37,676 bases of DNA from Ruminococcus sp. GTDB lineage: Bacteria; Bacillota; Clostridia; Oscillospirales; Ruminococcaceae. This document shows positions 7,705 to 16,504 of the stretch, piece after piece. Position numbers and translations under genes: made by a program. The notes beneath the pieces were generated by a model. The model searched no databases. It had not been told where the DNA came from and saw only the letters and a program-made list of their open reading frames with translations. Every line of letters begins with the position of its first letter. The stretch's first letter is position 1. Location of the stretch: positions 1 to 37,676 of the forward strand of contig JAISIC010000002.1 in the NCBI GenBank assembly GCA_031262225.1, read 5' to 3'.

Positions 7705-8277
7705 TTACTCCTGACAAGCTTTCATTCCCGCTTCAAATGCTTTGATATTTATATCATAAAATTTCGGCTTTATAAGCCTTTTCATCGCCTCTTTGACGGC
7801 GTTTTCGGATATGTTTATCAGTCCGTTTCCGACTGCCGCACCCAGTAAAAAGGTATTTGCACATTTGCCTTGCAAAAATTCATTATCGGCAGGATTTAGA
7901 AAAACGGCTTCCGAGTGTTCATTTATACACCGCTCCATAGCCTCCGAATTATAGTCCATAACGCCGAGGGAAACTGCAACAGGCTTAATTTCGGTCATGC
8001 TGACTATCGCCTTGCCGCCCTTTTTCAAGAAAGGTATGCTCCTTGCCGCCTCGCATTTTTCAAAAGCTATTAAAAGGTCTGCTTCGCCGAGCGGAATATA
8101 GGGGGAATCGCAGCCCTCAGTCCGAACATGGCTCACCACCGAGCCGCCGCGCTGGCTCATACCTATAGTCTCGCCCGTCCTTGCGACATTTGAGCCATCA
8201 ATTACGGCACTTTCGGCTAAGATTTTTGATGCTAAGACGGTCCCCTGACCGCCCACACCGCAGATTAATATATTCAT
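7705..8277 (-). CDS. iorB: Indolepyruvate ferredoxin oxidoreductase, beta (gamma-domain) subunit
   Basis: A 190-aa subunit of the oxygen-sensitive IOR complex, which oxidatively decarboxylates arylpyruvates to aryl-acetyl-CoA and reduces ferredoxin. It belongs to the pyruvate:ferredoxin oxidoreductase gamma-domain family: GVGGQGTVLASKILAESA at 7-24 and the block GMSQRGGSVVSHVR near 44-57 are typical. I chose ATG8277, which overlaps the iorA stop as TAATG and begins directly with the family N terminus. A longer in-frame extension upstream would only translate the end of iorA antigenically unrelated to the family. Stoichiometric coupling with IorA is expected. Confidence 0.93.
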   Translation of the reverse strand: MNILICGVGGQGTVLASKILAESAVIDGSNVARTGETIGMSQRGGSVVSHVRTEGCDSPYIPLGEADLLIAFEKCEAARSIPFLKKGGKAIVSMTEIKPVAVSLGVMDYNSEAMERCINEHSEAVFLNPADNEFLQGKCANTFLLGAAVGNGLINISENAVKEAMKRLIKPKFYDINIKAFEAGMKACQE

Positions 8278-10073
8278 TATACTGCACCCCCGGCCTTGTG
8301 GATTTTCCCGGGCTTGCAGACGGTTTCGCATATTCCGCAGCCGTAACAGCTTTGCGTGTCTATCACAGCGTTGCCACCGGAATCCGAATTTAGGGATATT
8401 GCAGGGCATCCGATTTCGTTTATGCAACGCCTGCAACCGATACAGTCGATAACCTCGTATACACAGGGTTTTGGAGCAACAGCGATACAGGGTGCTTTGA
8501 AGACTATACAGCTAACTCCGTCATAGTCTAAAGCTTCAATAGCGGTTGCTGTTGCCGCCTCAAGGTCGAAGGGGTTACATTCCTTGACATATCCCACGCC
8601 GAGAGCGGTTAAAACTCCGGCGATTTCGATCTTCACAGTGTCTTCTTTGAGGATAGTTTTCCCTGTCCCGGGGTGGGGCTGTCCGCCTGTCATTGCGGTT
8701 GTCCTGTTATCAAGTATACAGACAGTAATATTATGTCTGTTATATACAGCATTAGCAACTCCCGTCATTCCCGAAGCGAAGAAGGTCGAATCGCCGATGA
8801 AGGCAATGGCGTCTGTGTCGGGATTTGCCGAAGAAATCCCCTGTGCGACAGTCACGCCGCCGCCCATGCAAAGGCAGGTGTCGGTGGTTTCAAGCGGCTT
8901 TGCGTTACCGAGGGTGTAACACCCTATATCGCCGCAATAAACCGCCTTTTTACCGCGATTTTTCACAGCGGATTTCACGGCATAAAAGCTTGCCCTGTGG
9001 GGGCAGCCCGCACATAAAACGGGTGCACGTCCGGGAAGTGTCACATCGCAGACACAGGCAGTTTCAGCTCTTTCACCTAAACCCAAAAAGCCGCAGATGA
9101 TATTTTTAATATTTTCATAACGAAGCTCGCCCGCCGTAGGGACGGTTTCGGTGTATTTTCCCTTGATTTTATCGCCGGGGATTATACGCTGCAACTGCTC
9201 TTCTATAAACGGTTCAAGCTCTTCAAGCACCAAAATTTCATCAACATTTTCCGCAAAATCCAACGCCTTTGCAGTTGGGAACGGATAGGGTCGTCCGACA
9301 ATAAGGCGTTTTATCTTCAAATCAAGATCACGAAGAACGTCGCTCACAATCGCGGTGGTAACGCCGCCTGTGACTATACCTATTTTCGATTCCGGGGCAG
9401 CACAGGCACGATTATATTCACAGTCGTCCTGCTCCATCGTGTTATAAATTTTGAAATTTTCGATATGCCGTCTGTATGACAACGGCGGGAAGATAACCCA
9501 TTTTGGGTTTTTGACAAAGCCATCGGGATTATATTCATAAACCTCGTCCGAAACTTCAACCGTCGCCGAAGCATGGCAGACTTTAGTTGTGGGGCGGAGG
9601 ATGACAGGGCGTCCGATCTTTTCGGATAGTGTAAACGCGTACTTTGTCATCTCATATGCCTCTTCGGGGGAGGACGGGTCTAAAACAGGAATATGAGCGT
9701 ACGCCGCGAAAGCTCGCGTGTCCTGCTCGGTCTGGGAGGAGATCGGTCCGGGGTCATCGGCAACGACGATAACCATGCCGCCCTTCACGCCGATGTATGC
9801 GAGACACATGACAGGGTCGGATGCGACATTTAAGCCCACCTGCTTCATGGTGACAAGCACCCTCTGCCCCGAATACGCCGCACCTGCTGCCGCTTCTGCC
9901 GCCGCCTTTTCGTTGATCGACCATTCCATATGGATATTTTTAGCATATTCGGTTTTTGAAAGTGTCTCCATAATTTCTGTCGAGGGCGTTCCGGGATATC
10001 CCGCCGCAAAGCGGACCCCTGCCGCCTTTGCACCCATGGCAATAGCCGCATTGCCCAGAAGGTTCATCTTCAT
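8277..10073 (-). CDS. iorA: Indolepyruvate ferredoxin oxidoreductase, alpha subunit
   Basis: A 598-aa thiamine-diphosphate enzyme for CoA-dependent oxidative decarboxylation of indolepyruvate, phenylpyruvate and related aromatic 2-oxoacids. The N-terminal pyrimidine-binding half begins LLGNAAIAMGAKAAGV. The C-terminal TPP half has GDIGCYTLGN and GDSTFF near 424. A ferredoxin-like tail at 544-590 carries two [4Fe-4S] motifs (CIGCRRC and CYGCGIC, each with a following Cys-Pro or Cys-Lys-Pro). Length fits the family. It is the first gene of the minus-strand run, behind a good promoter with direct repeats. Neighbouring paaK supports an aromatic amino-acid catabolic role. Confidence 0.95.
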   Translation of the reverse strand: MKMNLLGNAAIAMGAKAAGVRFAAGYPGTPSTEIMETLSKTEYAKNIHMEWSINEKAAAEAAAGAAYSGQRVLVTMKQVGLNVASDPVMCLAYIGVKGGMVIVVADDPGPISSQTEQDTRAFAAYAHIPVLDPSSPEEAYEMTKYAFTLSEKIGRPVILRPTTKVCHASATVEVSDEVYEYNPDGFVKNPKWVIFPPLSYRRHIENFKIYNTMEQDDCEYNRACAAPESKIGIVTGGVTTAIVSDVLRDLDLKIKRLIVGRPYPFPTAKALDFAENVDEILVLEELEPFIEEQLQRIIPGDKIKGKYTETVPTAGELRYENIKNIICGFLGLGERAETACVCDVTLPGRAPVLCAGCPHRASFYAVKSAVKNRGKKAVYCGDIGCYTLGNAKPLETTDTCLCMGGGVTVAQGISSANPDTDAIAFIGDSTFFASGMTGVANAVYNRHNITVCILDNRTTAMTGGQPHPGTGKTILKEDTVKIEIAGVLTALGVGYVKECNPFDLEAATATAIEALDYDGVSCIVFKAPCIAVAPKPCVYEVIDCIGCRRCINEIGCPAISLNSDSGGNAVIDTQSCYGCGICETVCKPGKIHKAGGAV

Positions 10074-10110
10074 AGTCTTTTTCCATTTCGCTTACATAAT
10101 TTATCACTTT

Positions 10111-10151
10111 AATATTATCATAAAATCGAATAAAAGTCAATATTATCATAA
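10111..10151. repeat. Direct repeat pair in the ior divergent promoter region
   Basis: AATATTATCATAA occurs at 10111-10123 and 10139-10151, 28 bp start to start. Each copy contains the centred palindrome TTAT-C-ATAA. The first copy covers the iorA -10, the second abuts its -35. This is a candidate operator pair. Confidence 0.6.
10112..10140 (-). promoter_or_regulatory. Promoter of iorA operon
   Basis: Reading the minus strand, TTGACT (10140-10135) and TAATAT (10117-10112) are 17 bp apart, with an extended -10 TGA. It lies about 40 bp from the iorA start. Confidence 0.75.
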
Positions 10152-10158
10152 TAAATTG

Positions 10159-10187
10159 TTGACTTTTAAATAAAAATATTGTAAAAT
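10159..10187 (+). promoter_or_regulatory. Promoter of the membrane protein-dprA pair
   Basis: TTGACT (10159-10164) and TAAAAT (10182-10187) are 17 bp apart. The Shine-Dalgarno AGAGGT follows at about 10209-10214 before ATG10219. Confidence 0.75.
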
Positions 10188-10218
10188 TATAAGAGAGGCT
10201 TCATTAAAAGAGGTAGAT

Positions 10219-11436
10219 ATGCAAAATATTAATCGTTTCAGTAAAACAAAAGAGGCAAAGCAGATGTGGGCGGTGTTTATTGCCAACATATGTTTGATAG
10301 TTATTTTCGCTGTTATTTCGGGTATTCACGGAATGTATCTTGGGATGAACGGCATCGGCATCAGAGAGGATTATAATTTTCTTATCGATATTTTGCTCCT
10401 GCTTGCGGCAAGCCTTTTCAACTCGCTCGTCGCGGTTCTGATTTCTGTACCTGTTTCCGGAATCGGCAAACATATTTCCTTTATGCAGTTATGGCTTTTT
10501 GCTTACATAAACGACGGCGTTACAAAAAAGGTCAGACCGAACCCCGATCTGCTCGGGTTCTTAGCAAGTCCTGTAACCGTTTTGAATTTTGATACCCACG
10601 ACGAAGAAAGTTTCAGATATGCAAACAACCTTGCCGCGAAATTCAAGCTCATAAACCTTTTGGCATACGACGGTCTGGGGATAGTTTTCTTCCTTGTTTC
10701 CCTCATTATCGGTCAGCATCTTTTCATCGGAACGCTTTTCTATTTTCTTTCTCTGACAGCCCTCGGGCTTGCCGTTTTCGGAAGCTTTCCGATCAGAAAG
10801 AAGACTGTGAACCTTGCCGGTGCATATATCCGCTATAAAAATGATGTCATGTACGGTGTCTCCTCCATTTCCGACAGCCTTGTTTATGTCACAAGGTTCA
10901 ATTTCGACCCCGCACCGGTGAAAGACTACGCAAACTATAAGATATGCTCGCTCCTTTCCGACCCGACAACAAACCCCGATGAATCTATGTCAATGCTCTT
11001 TGCTGTCAGCGTTTTTGAGGACTACACCAAAAACGAACGCACAGACTATCCGCGAATTATCAAAGATTACATGGAATATTATATCGCAAATATGGATAGG
11101 CTCTTCACCGTTAATGCAACGAACGAGGGACGCCTCTGCTTTTGTGAACTCCTTTCCTACCTTGCCGTAAACGGCAGACGTGAACAGGCAATCGATGAAT
11201 ATAACAAACGCATTGCATATCTTTTGCCGCTGGGGAAGATGGCACAGTCTTCAAACGGATTTCTGCGGTATATTCTTTTTAATGAGGACTACGCCGCCTG
11301 GCTTTATGACCGAAAAAATATGCAGCCGACAACCCTTCCGTTTTTACATAAATGGTTTGAAATGCCCTATATCTTAGATGCAACCGGAACCGCCGCAATC
11401 CATAAACTTGTTTGGGAGAAGTCACCCGATGCTTGA
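10219..11436 (+). CDS. Unrecognised polytopic membrane protein
   Basis: I do not recognise the family of this 405-aa protein. About four hydrophobic segments are visible, near 18-38, 53-80, 150-170 and 172-192. A soluble C-terminal half of about 210 residues follows, rich in helices and aromatic residues and ending EKSPDA. No HExxH, Walker, GGDEF or kinase motif is visible. The stretch VRPNPDLLGFLASPVTVL between the second and third segments looks conserved in character but I cannot place it. It has its own promoter and a good Shine-Dalgarno, and its stop overlaps the dprA start by 8 bp. Translational coupling with dprA is therefore likely, though it need not imply a DNA-uptake role. Confidence 0.8.
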   Translation: MQNINRFSKTKEAKQMWAVFIANICLIVIFAVISGIHGMYLGMNGIGIREDYNFLIDILLLLAASLFNSLVAVLISVPVSGIGKHISFMQLWLFAYINDGVTKKVRPNPDLLGFLASPVTVLNFDTHDEESFRYANNLAAKFKLINLLAYDGLGIVFFLVSLIIGQHLFIGTLFYFLSLTALGLAVFGSFPIRKKTVNLAGAYIRYKNDVMYGVSSISDSLVYVTRFNFDPAPVKDYANYKICSLLSDPTTNPDESMSMLFAVSVFEDYTKNERTDYPRIIKDYMEYYIANMDRLFTVNATNEGRLCFCELLSYLAVNGRREQAIDEYNKRIAYLLPLGKMAQSSNGFLRYILFNEDYAAWLYDRKNMQPTTLPFLHKWFEMPYILDATGTAAIHKLVWEKSPDA

Positions 11437-12655
11437 TTTTTCCGTATCGCAGAGCGATATGATGTGGTACAGACTTTCATTAATGTTTGAACCCGGGAAT
11501 AATCGCCTTTTTGAAACATTTCGTGCTAATCATGACAACATTTCGCAAACCTATACCTACATAACCGAAAACACCGAGTTTGCCGACAGCCTGCCCGAAG
11601 CCGAAAAGAAGATTTTCACCTCCGTCACCGACGAGATGTGTGAAGGGATAATCGCGGAGTGTGCCGCCCTCGGCATTTCGATTATAACCTATGGTAGCAG
11701 GTTTTATCCGAACTCACTCCGCACTATATATAATCCCCCTGCGGTGCTTTACTGCAAAGGCGATGTCAGCCTTTTGTCCGCTGCACAGGTGCTTCCGTCT
11801 CTCGGCGTTGTCGGTGCTCGCGACTCTTCCGAATACAGCACAAAAACGGCAGAAAAGCTCATACGTGAGCTTTTCAAGGTAAATAAATATCTTATTATCA
11901 GCGGCTTTGCGGTGGGAACAGATATAGCTTCACACCTTGCCGCCATTCGTGCGGGCGGGAAAACGATTGCTGTTAAGGGCTGCGGGCTTGACTATAACTA
12001 CCCTGAGCCGAACTTGAAATACACAGACGAGATTGAAAAGAACGGGCTTTTTATCAGTGAATATCCCCCCGGAAAGCCACCCAAAGCGATGAATTTTCCT
12101 ATCAGAAATCGGATTATCGCGGCACTTTCTGATGCGGTTTTGGTCACCGAGGGCGGCGTGAAGAGCGGTGCCCTCTCAACGGCAAATCTTGCAGCTGATT
12201 TTGGCAAGGACGTTTTCGTCATACCTCCCCGCGACATCTTCGATAAAGATTACAGCGGCAATATCGCACTTTTACAAGATGGTGCAATCCCTGTCTACAG
12301 TCCGTCCGATATTCTCATTCATTCCCCGATTTTCATCTCAACGGTCATGACCGAGCTTTCAAAACGCTCCAAAGAGGATATCGAGGCTTCATTTGAAGCT
12401 TCGGAAGAGGTAGTCATCACCAATGAAAAAGCCGCCGGAGAATGGCCCGGCGACTCATATTTCAATTCTGATATTTCAATTTTGGATGAAGCTTCACGCG
12501 AAGTTTATGGTCTTATAAAAGCTTCGCCTGATGAACACAACGCCGACAGCCTTGCCGATAATTTTTCCGGCGATCCGGACATGATCCTTGATATCGTCAC
12601 GGAACTCGAACTGAAAAGGTTTATATATCGCTCTCCGGAGGGGTACTATCTTTAG
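11429..12655 (+). CDS. dprA: DNA-processing protein DprA (Smf)
   Basis: A 408-aa cytoplasmic protein that binds incoming single-stranded DNA and loads RecA during transformation. An N-terminal helical (SAM-like) region precedes the Rossmann-like core: YGSRFYPNSLRTIYNPPAVLY at 88-108, GVVGARDSSEYS at 126-137, ISGFAVGTDIASHLAA at 157-172, and TEGGVKSGALSTA at 240-252. A C-terminal winged-helix-like domain spans about 340-408. ATG11429 has GGGAGAA upstream and gives the family N terminus; a longer in-frame start inside the upstream gene lacks support. The canonical GID motif reads GTD here. The 3' end overlaps convergent ftsH by 35 bp, and its stop codon sits within a hairpin. Confidence 0.93.
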   Translation: MLDFSVSQSDMMWYRLSLMFEPGNNRLFETFRANHDNISQTYTYITENTEFADSLPEAEKKIFTSVTDEMCEGIIAECAALGISIITYGSRFYPNSLRTIYNPPAVLYCKGDVSLLSAAQVLPSLGVVGARDSSEYSTKTAEKLIRELFKVNKYLIISGFAVGTDIASHLAAIRAGGKTIAVKGCGLDYNYPEPNLKYTDEIEKNGLFISEYPPGKPPKAMNFPIRNRIIAALSDAVLVTEGGVKSGALSTANLAADFGKDVFVIPPRDIFDKDYSGNIALLQDGAIPVYSPSDILIHSPIFISTVMTELSKRSKEDIEASFEASEEVVITNEKAAGEWPGDSYFNSDISILDEASREVYGLIKASPDEHNADSLADNFSGDPDMILDIVTELELKRFIYRSPEGYYL

Positions 12656-14636
12656 TATCTTTTTCTTTGATTTCCTTTGCTGCCTTCGCTTCCTTTTCAA
12701 GCTTTTCCGCTTCAATCGCAGCTTCCTTTTCGTCAACGGTGTAGTTCACCTTTGCAAGGTCATCGGAGAACGAAACAGAATCGGCGTCAAATCCTTCAAG
12801 GGTGCCGTTCATGAGCTGCTCAAACTCGGGACCGTCGATCTTCTCGTTCACCATGAGGTATTTTACAAGAAGGTCCATCTCATCCTTGTGTGTGGTGAGG
12901 ATATTCTTAGCCGCTTCAAAAGCTCTGTCGATAATGCTTCGGATTTCGGAATCGATCTCTGCGGCAGTCTCATCAGAGTATTTTTTTGTGTGCCCGTAAT
13001 CACGCCCGATGAAGATTTCGTCATCATCGCCGCCATAGACGATGTTGCCTAAGTTTTCAGAGAAGCCATACCTCGTAACCATCGCCGTGGCATATTTTGT
13101 CGCATAGACAAGGTCGCTTGAAGCACCTGTGGTAATGTCATCAAAAACAATCGTTTCAGCCGCACGTCCGCCCAAGATGCTGACAATCTCTTCAAACATA
13201 TTGGTCTTTGTCGCGAAGGAATCGTCGGTCATGCGGTGATAGGTGAAGCCGCCCGCCTGACCGCGGGGGATTATCGTCACATGATGAACCTTTTCAAGTG
13301 TCCCCAAGTTAAATCTCGCAATAGCGTGACCTGCCTCGTGGAATGCCGTGATTTTCAGGTCTCGCTTTGTGACAACCTTAGATTTCTTTTCGGGACCGAG
13401 CGATACCTTAAAGGTCGCTTCAACGATATCCGCTTCGGTAATAGCCTTGCGGTCAGCTCGAGCCGCTAAGAGCGCCGCTTCGTTTAAGAGGTTTTCAAGG
13501 TCCGCACCGGTGAAGCCCGGAGTGGTTTTCGCGATAACGCGAAGTTCAACATCGGGACCTAATTTCTTGTTTTTAGCGTGAACTTTGAGGATCGCTTCAC
13601 GCCCTTTGACATCGGGATAGTTGACGGTTATTGATCTGTCAAAACGCCCGGGACGAAGGAGCGCGGGGTCTAAGATATCTTTTCTGTTTGTCGCGGCAAT
13701 GACAATAACGCCCTCGTTGCCCTCAAAGCCGTCCATCTCGACGAGCAGCTGGTTTAATGTCTGTTCGCGTTCGTCATGTCCGCCGCCGAGCCCTGCACCG
13801 CGGTGTCTGCCGACAGCATCAATTTCATCTATAAAGACAATCGCGGGAGCGTTTTTCTTCGCCGTTTCAAAGAGGTCACGAACTCGGGATGCACCGACAC
13901 CGACATACATTTCAACGAAGTCGGAACCGGAAATCGAGAAGAACGGAACGCCTGCCTCGCCTGCAACAGCCTTTGCAAGCAGGGTTTTACCCGTACCCGG
14001 AGGACCCATCAGCAGTACGCCTTTGGGGATTCGAGCACCGATTTCACGATATTTCTTGGGGTTTCTAAGGAAGTCAACAACCTCGACAAGCTCGGTTTTT
14101 TCTTCATCTGCACCGGCAACGTCGTCGAAGGTATATTTTTTATTTACGGTGTTTTTGACGTTAGCCTTGCCGAAGTTTGCGATTCGACCGCCGCCGCCCG
14201 TCTGGCGAAGGGTGAAGATAAAGAGCCCGACCATAAGCCCGATGATGATAAGGGAGGGTATTACGGTTATAAGCCAAGATGTGTCCTGTATTTTATAGTA
14301 GTCAAGCTTGAGCGGTGCGTCGGGGTGAAGCTCGTTATAACGCTCTCTGTAGTTATCTTCGTTATATTGGGTCTCTTCAAGGAAGATAGTCAGATTCGGA
14401 ATCTCATAGTCTATAGACTTGTCACCGTCGGGGGCGTGAACCTTAAGCTTCATCTTTGATGTGCCAAGGTCAACGGTCATGTCATAGACCTGATAGTTAT
14501 CAAAGTACCCCATTATCTCGGAATATTCGGGCTGTTTTTCCACGTTTGCAGACTGTTGCAGCAGTCCGAAAGCAAGGGCAATCAGCGCGATTATTATGAA
14601 AAAGTAGAGCAGTACTCCTCTGTTTCTTTTGTTCAT
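12621..14636 (-). CDS. ftsH: ATP-dependent zinc metalloprotease FtsH
   Basis: A 671-aa membrane-anchored AAA+ protease that unfolds and degrades membrane and short-lived cytoplasmic proteins as a hexamer. Transmembrane helices lie at 8-27 and 121-143, flanking an external domain. Walker A GPPGTGKT is at 211-218, Walker B IVFIDE near 266-271, the pore motif FVEMYVGVG near 240-248, and the second region of homology [19 protein letters not shown] at 315-333. The zinc site HEAGH is at 433-437. The last 40 residues are a charged, Lys/Glu-rich tail. AGGAG precedes the ATG. It is the last gene of the rnj-ftsH run, after hpt, as in many Firmicutes. Confidence 0.97.
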   Translation of the reverse strand: MNKRNRGVLLYFFIIIALIALAFGLLQQSANVEKQPEYSEIMGYFDNYQVYDMTVDLGTSKMKLKVHAPDGDKSIDYEIPNLTIFLEETQYNEDNYRERYNELHPDAPLKLDYYKIQDTSWLITVIPSLIIIGLMVGLFIFTLRQTGGGGRIANFGKANVKNTVNKKYTFDDVAGADEEKTELVEVVDFLRNPKKYREIGARIPKGVLLMGPPGTGKTLLAKAVAGEAGVPFFSISGSDFVEMYVGVGASRVRDLFETAKKNAPAIVFIDEIDAVGRHRGAGLGGGHDEREQTLNQLLVEMDGFEGNEGVIVIAATNRKDILDPALLRPGRFDRSITVNYPDVKGREAILKVHAKNKKLGPDVELRVIAKTTPGFTGADLENLLNEAALLAARADRKAITEADIVEATFKVSLGPEKKSKVVTKRDLKITAFHEAGHAIARFNLGTLEKVHHVTIIPRGQAGGFTYHRMTDDSFATKTNMFEEIVSILGGRAAETIVFDDITTGASSDLVYATKYATAMVTRYGFSENLGNIVYGGDDDEIFIGRDYGHTKKYSDETAAEIDSEIRSIIDRAFEAAKNILTTHKDEMDLLVKYLMVNEKIDGPEFEQLMNGTLEGFDADSVSFSDDLAKVNYTVDEKEAAIEAEKLEKEAKAAKEIKEKDTKDSTPPESDI
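12642..12664 (+). terminator. dprA terminator embedded in the ftsH coding region
   Basis: GGTACTA (12642-12648) pairs with TAGTATC (12653-12659) around TCTT, with one G-U pair, followed by TTTTT (12660-12664). The dprA stop TAG (12653-12655) is within the stem. On the other strand this DNA encodes the DTKDST tail of FtsH. Confidence 0.6.
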
Positions 14637-14670
14637 CGATTTCTCCTAAATTTTGCTATAATTAATTAAT

Positions 14671-15189
14671 TCATATAACTGCGGCGATATATGGGAGGTT
14701 TCGCCAATATCCATCCATATCAAGCCCATATCCTACGATAAATTCATTACCGACCTCAAAAAGGCATTCGTCAGGACTATATTCGATTTCACGTCCCGAA
14801 GGTTTATCTATAAGTGCGATAACGTAAAGCGATATTGGATTCTTTTTTGCTATAAGTTTTGTTACTTCTTTAAGGGTATACCCTGTGTCAACAATATCTT
14901 CGACAATCACAACATTAAATTTGCCAAAATCTATATCTTCATCAAAATCTACAGTAAGCTCTGAACGTTCTTTTCCGCTTCTGTAGCTTTTTGTTTTGAT
15001 GAAGGTTATTTCGCACTGCATCTGTGTTGCTCTTACAAGGTCAGCTAAAAATATAAAAGAACCTTTTAAGAGACCGACAAAAAGGAGCGGTTTTCCGTCA
15101 TATTTTTCTTTAAGCCTTTTACCGCAATCAGTAACTCTTTTTTTAATTTCCTCTTCGGAGATCAGAGTTTTTGTTTTGACGTTAAGCAT
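14671..15189 (-). CDS. hpt: Hypoxanthine phosphoribosyltransferase
   Basis: A 172-aa purine-salvage enzyme converting hypoxanthine (and usually guanine) plus PRPP to IMP/GMP. The PRPP-binding motif VVIVEDIVDTGYTL is at 93-106, and the N-terminal loop GLLKGSFIFLADL at 39-51 fits the family. Length is typical (B. subtilis Hpt about 180). ATG15189 overlaps the end of tilS by 8 bp, with GAGGT upstream. Order tilS-hpt-ftsH is conserved in Firmicutes. Confidence 0.95.
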   Translation of the reverse strand: MLNVKTKTLISEEEIKKRVTDCGKRLKEKYDGKPLLFVGLLKGSFIFLADLVRATQMQCEITFIKTKSYRSGKERSELTVDFDEDIDFGKFNVVIVEDIVDTGYTLKEVTKLIAKKNPISLYVIALIDKPSGREIEYSPDECLFEVGNEFIVGYGLDMDGYWRNLPYIAAVI

Positions 15190-16501
15190 TTTTTACCTCT
15201 ATCTCCAAAAATTCTTCAGTATCGTCTGAAACGGCAACCCTTGCCGCCGGTCCGAAGTTTTCAACCCATATTATCCCCTTGCTGTCGCAGAGAACTAAGT
15301 TCCCGCTACGTCGTTCGGGAGATAAATCTTCATTATAGAGCGTTTTAAGCTTGCTATGGAAAGTATTGCCGTTTTTAATAAATTTATCGCCGTTTTTCCG
15401 ATGGCGTAAAATTTTCTCGCCTTCTATTTTAGCACAATCTATATAATTGTTTGTTAATAAACTATGAATTATAACCCCGTCATGAGAATTTTTATTAAAA
15501 CGTCTCTTTAATTTAATATGTTTATCACCGTAAATAACATTTTCGTCATAATTAATGTATATTTCGGGGTTATCGTTATATTTTTCCTTCGTTTCGATGA
15601 TATTCAAATATTTTCCGTCAAAGCTGACAAAACTATCTTTTGTGAACTGTACCTTTGCTTTTCCCGTGCTTTTGATGCCGTTTTCAAGGAGGGATATTTT
15701 AGCATAGTCCGGCTCTATATTATTTTTGCGAAGAAAGATTAGAATTGCTTCGCGGAGTATTACAGACGGGGCGTTTTCAAGGTCGGTTATCTTTTCGGCT
15801 TCACTTTTAACGAAGCTGTCAAGGGATGCTATAATCTCGCTCGTTTTGAATACGGAATCGGAGAGCGACGGATTTATACTCACAAGCAGCGGCATGATTT
15901 CATTCCGGATGAAGTTACGGGTGTAGGAATTGTCGAAGTTTGACGAATCGACAATAAAATCCTGTTCGTTTTCATTAAGAAATTCGATTATCTCGGAGCG
16001 TTTGACCGAAAGGAAGGGACGATAGATATTTTTTCGCACGGCGGGAATGCCGCAAAGCCCTGTCAGCCCCGTTCCGCGTGTGAGGTTAATAATCATCGTT
16101 TCGGCATTGTCATCGGCATTATGGGCGGTGAAAATCGGCTTCACACCATGGGTTATGTTTTCAAACGCTTTGTAACGCAAAATCCGTGCCGACTCTTCGA
16201 TGGACTTTCCGGTAATCTTGCTGTGTTCTTTCACATCAACACTGATAACATGAAGATTCACACTTAGCTTTTCGCACAAGGCTTTACAGAAGTTTTCGTC
16301 TCGAAGCGACTCTGCACCGCGAAGGTTGTGGTTAATGTGAATGGCTTCTGCGTCGGGAGCAAACTTTTTTAAAAACAAAAGCAGAGCTGTGCTGTCAGCA
16401 CCGCCCGAAAGTGCACAATAACAAGTTTTTATCTCCGATAAATTCAAATTGCAGCGGGATGCCAAAAAACCCGATACCTTTTCACAGAAACCATCAGCCA
16501 T
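15182..16501 (-). CDS. tilS: tRNA(Ile)-lysidine synthetase
   Basis: A 439-aa enzyme that ligates lysine onto C34 of tRNA-Ile(CAU) so that it reads AUA. The PP-loop SGGADST is at 32-38. The HNLRGAESLRDENF block near 78-91 and FTAHNADDNAETMIINLTRGTGL near 122-144 are diagnostic. A linker and C-terminal TilS domain (RRSGNLVLCDSKGIIWVENFGPAARV) follow. Start: GGAG about 6 nt before ATG16501, 3 bp after the dnaB stop. The C-terminal half is AT-rich relative to neighbours, which is common for this fast-evolving domain. Confidence 0.95.
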   Translation of the reverse strand: MADGFCEKVSGFLASRCNLNLSEIKTCYCALSGGADSTALLLFLKKFAPDAEAIHINHNLRGAESLRDENFCKALCEKLSVNLHVISVDVKEHSKITGKSIEESARILRYKAFENITHGVKPIFTAHNADDNAETMIINLTRGTGLTGLCGIPAVRKNIYRPFLSVKRSEIIEFLNENEQDFIVDSSNFDNSYTRNFIRNEIMPLLVSINPSLSDSVFKTSEIIASLDSFVKSEAEKITDLENAPSVILREAILIFLRKNNIEPDYAKISLLENGIKSTGKAKVQFTKDSFVSFDGKYLNIIETKEKYNDNPEIYINYDENVIYGDKHIKLKRRFNKNSHDGVIIHSLLTNNYIDCAKIEGEKILRHRKNGDKFIKNGNTFHSKLKTLYNEDLSPERRSGNLVLCDSKGIIWVENFGPAARVAVSDDTEEFLEIEVKNA

Positions 16502-16504
16502 AAT

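Noticed and set aside
7705-8436. Longer iorB form starting inside iorA
   Set aside because: The added residues come from the iorA coding region in another frame; the TAATG junction and family N terminus fix the start at 8277.
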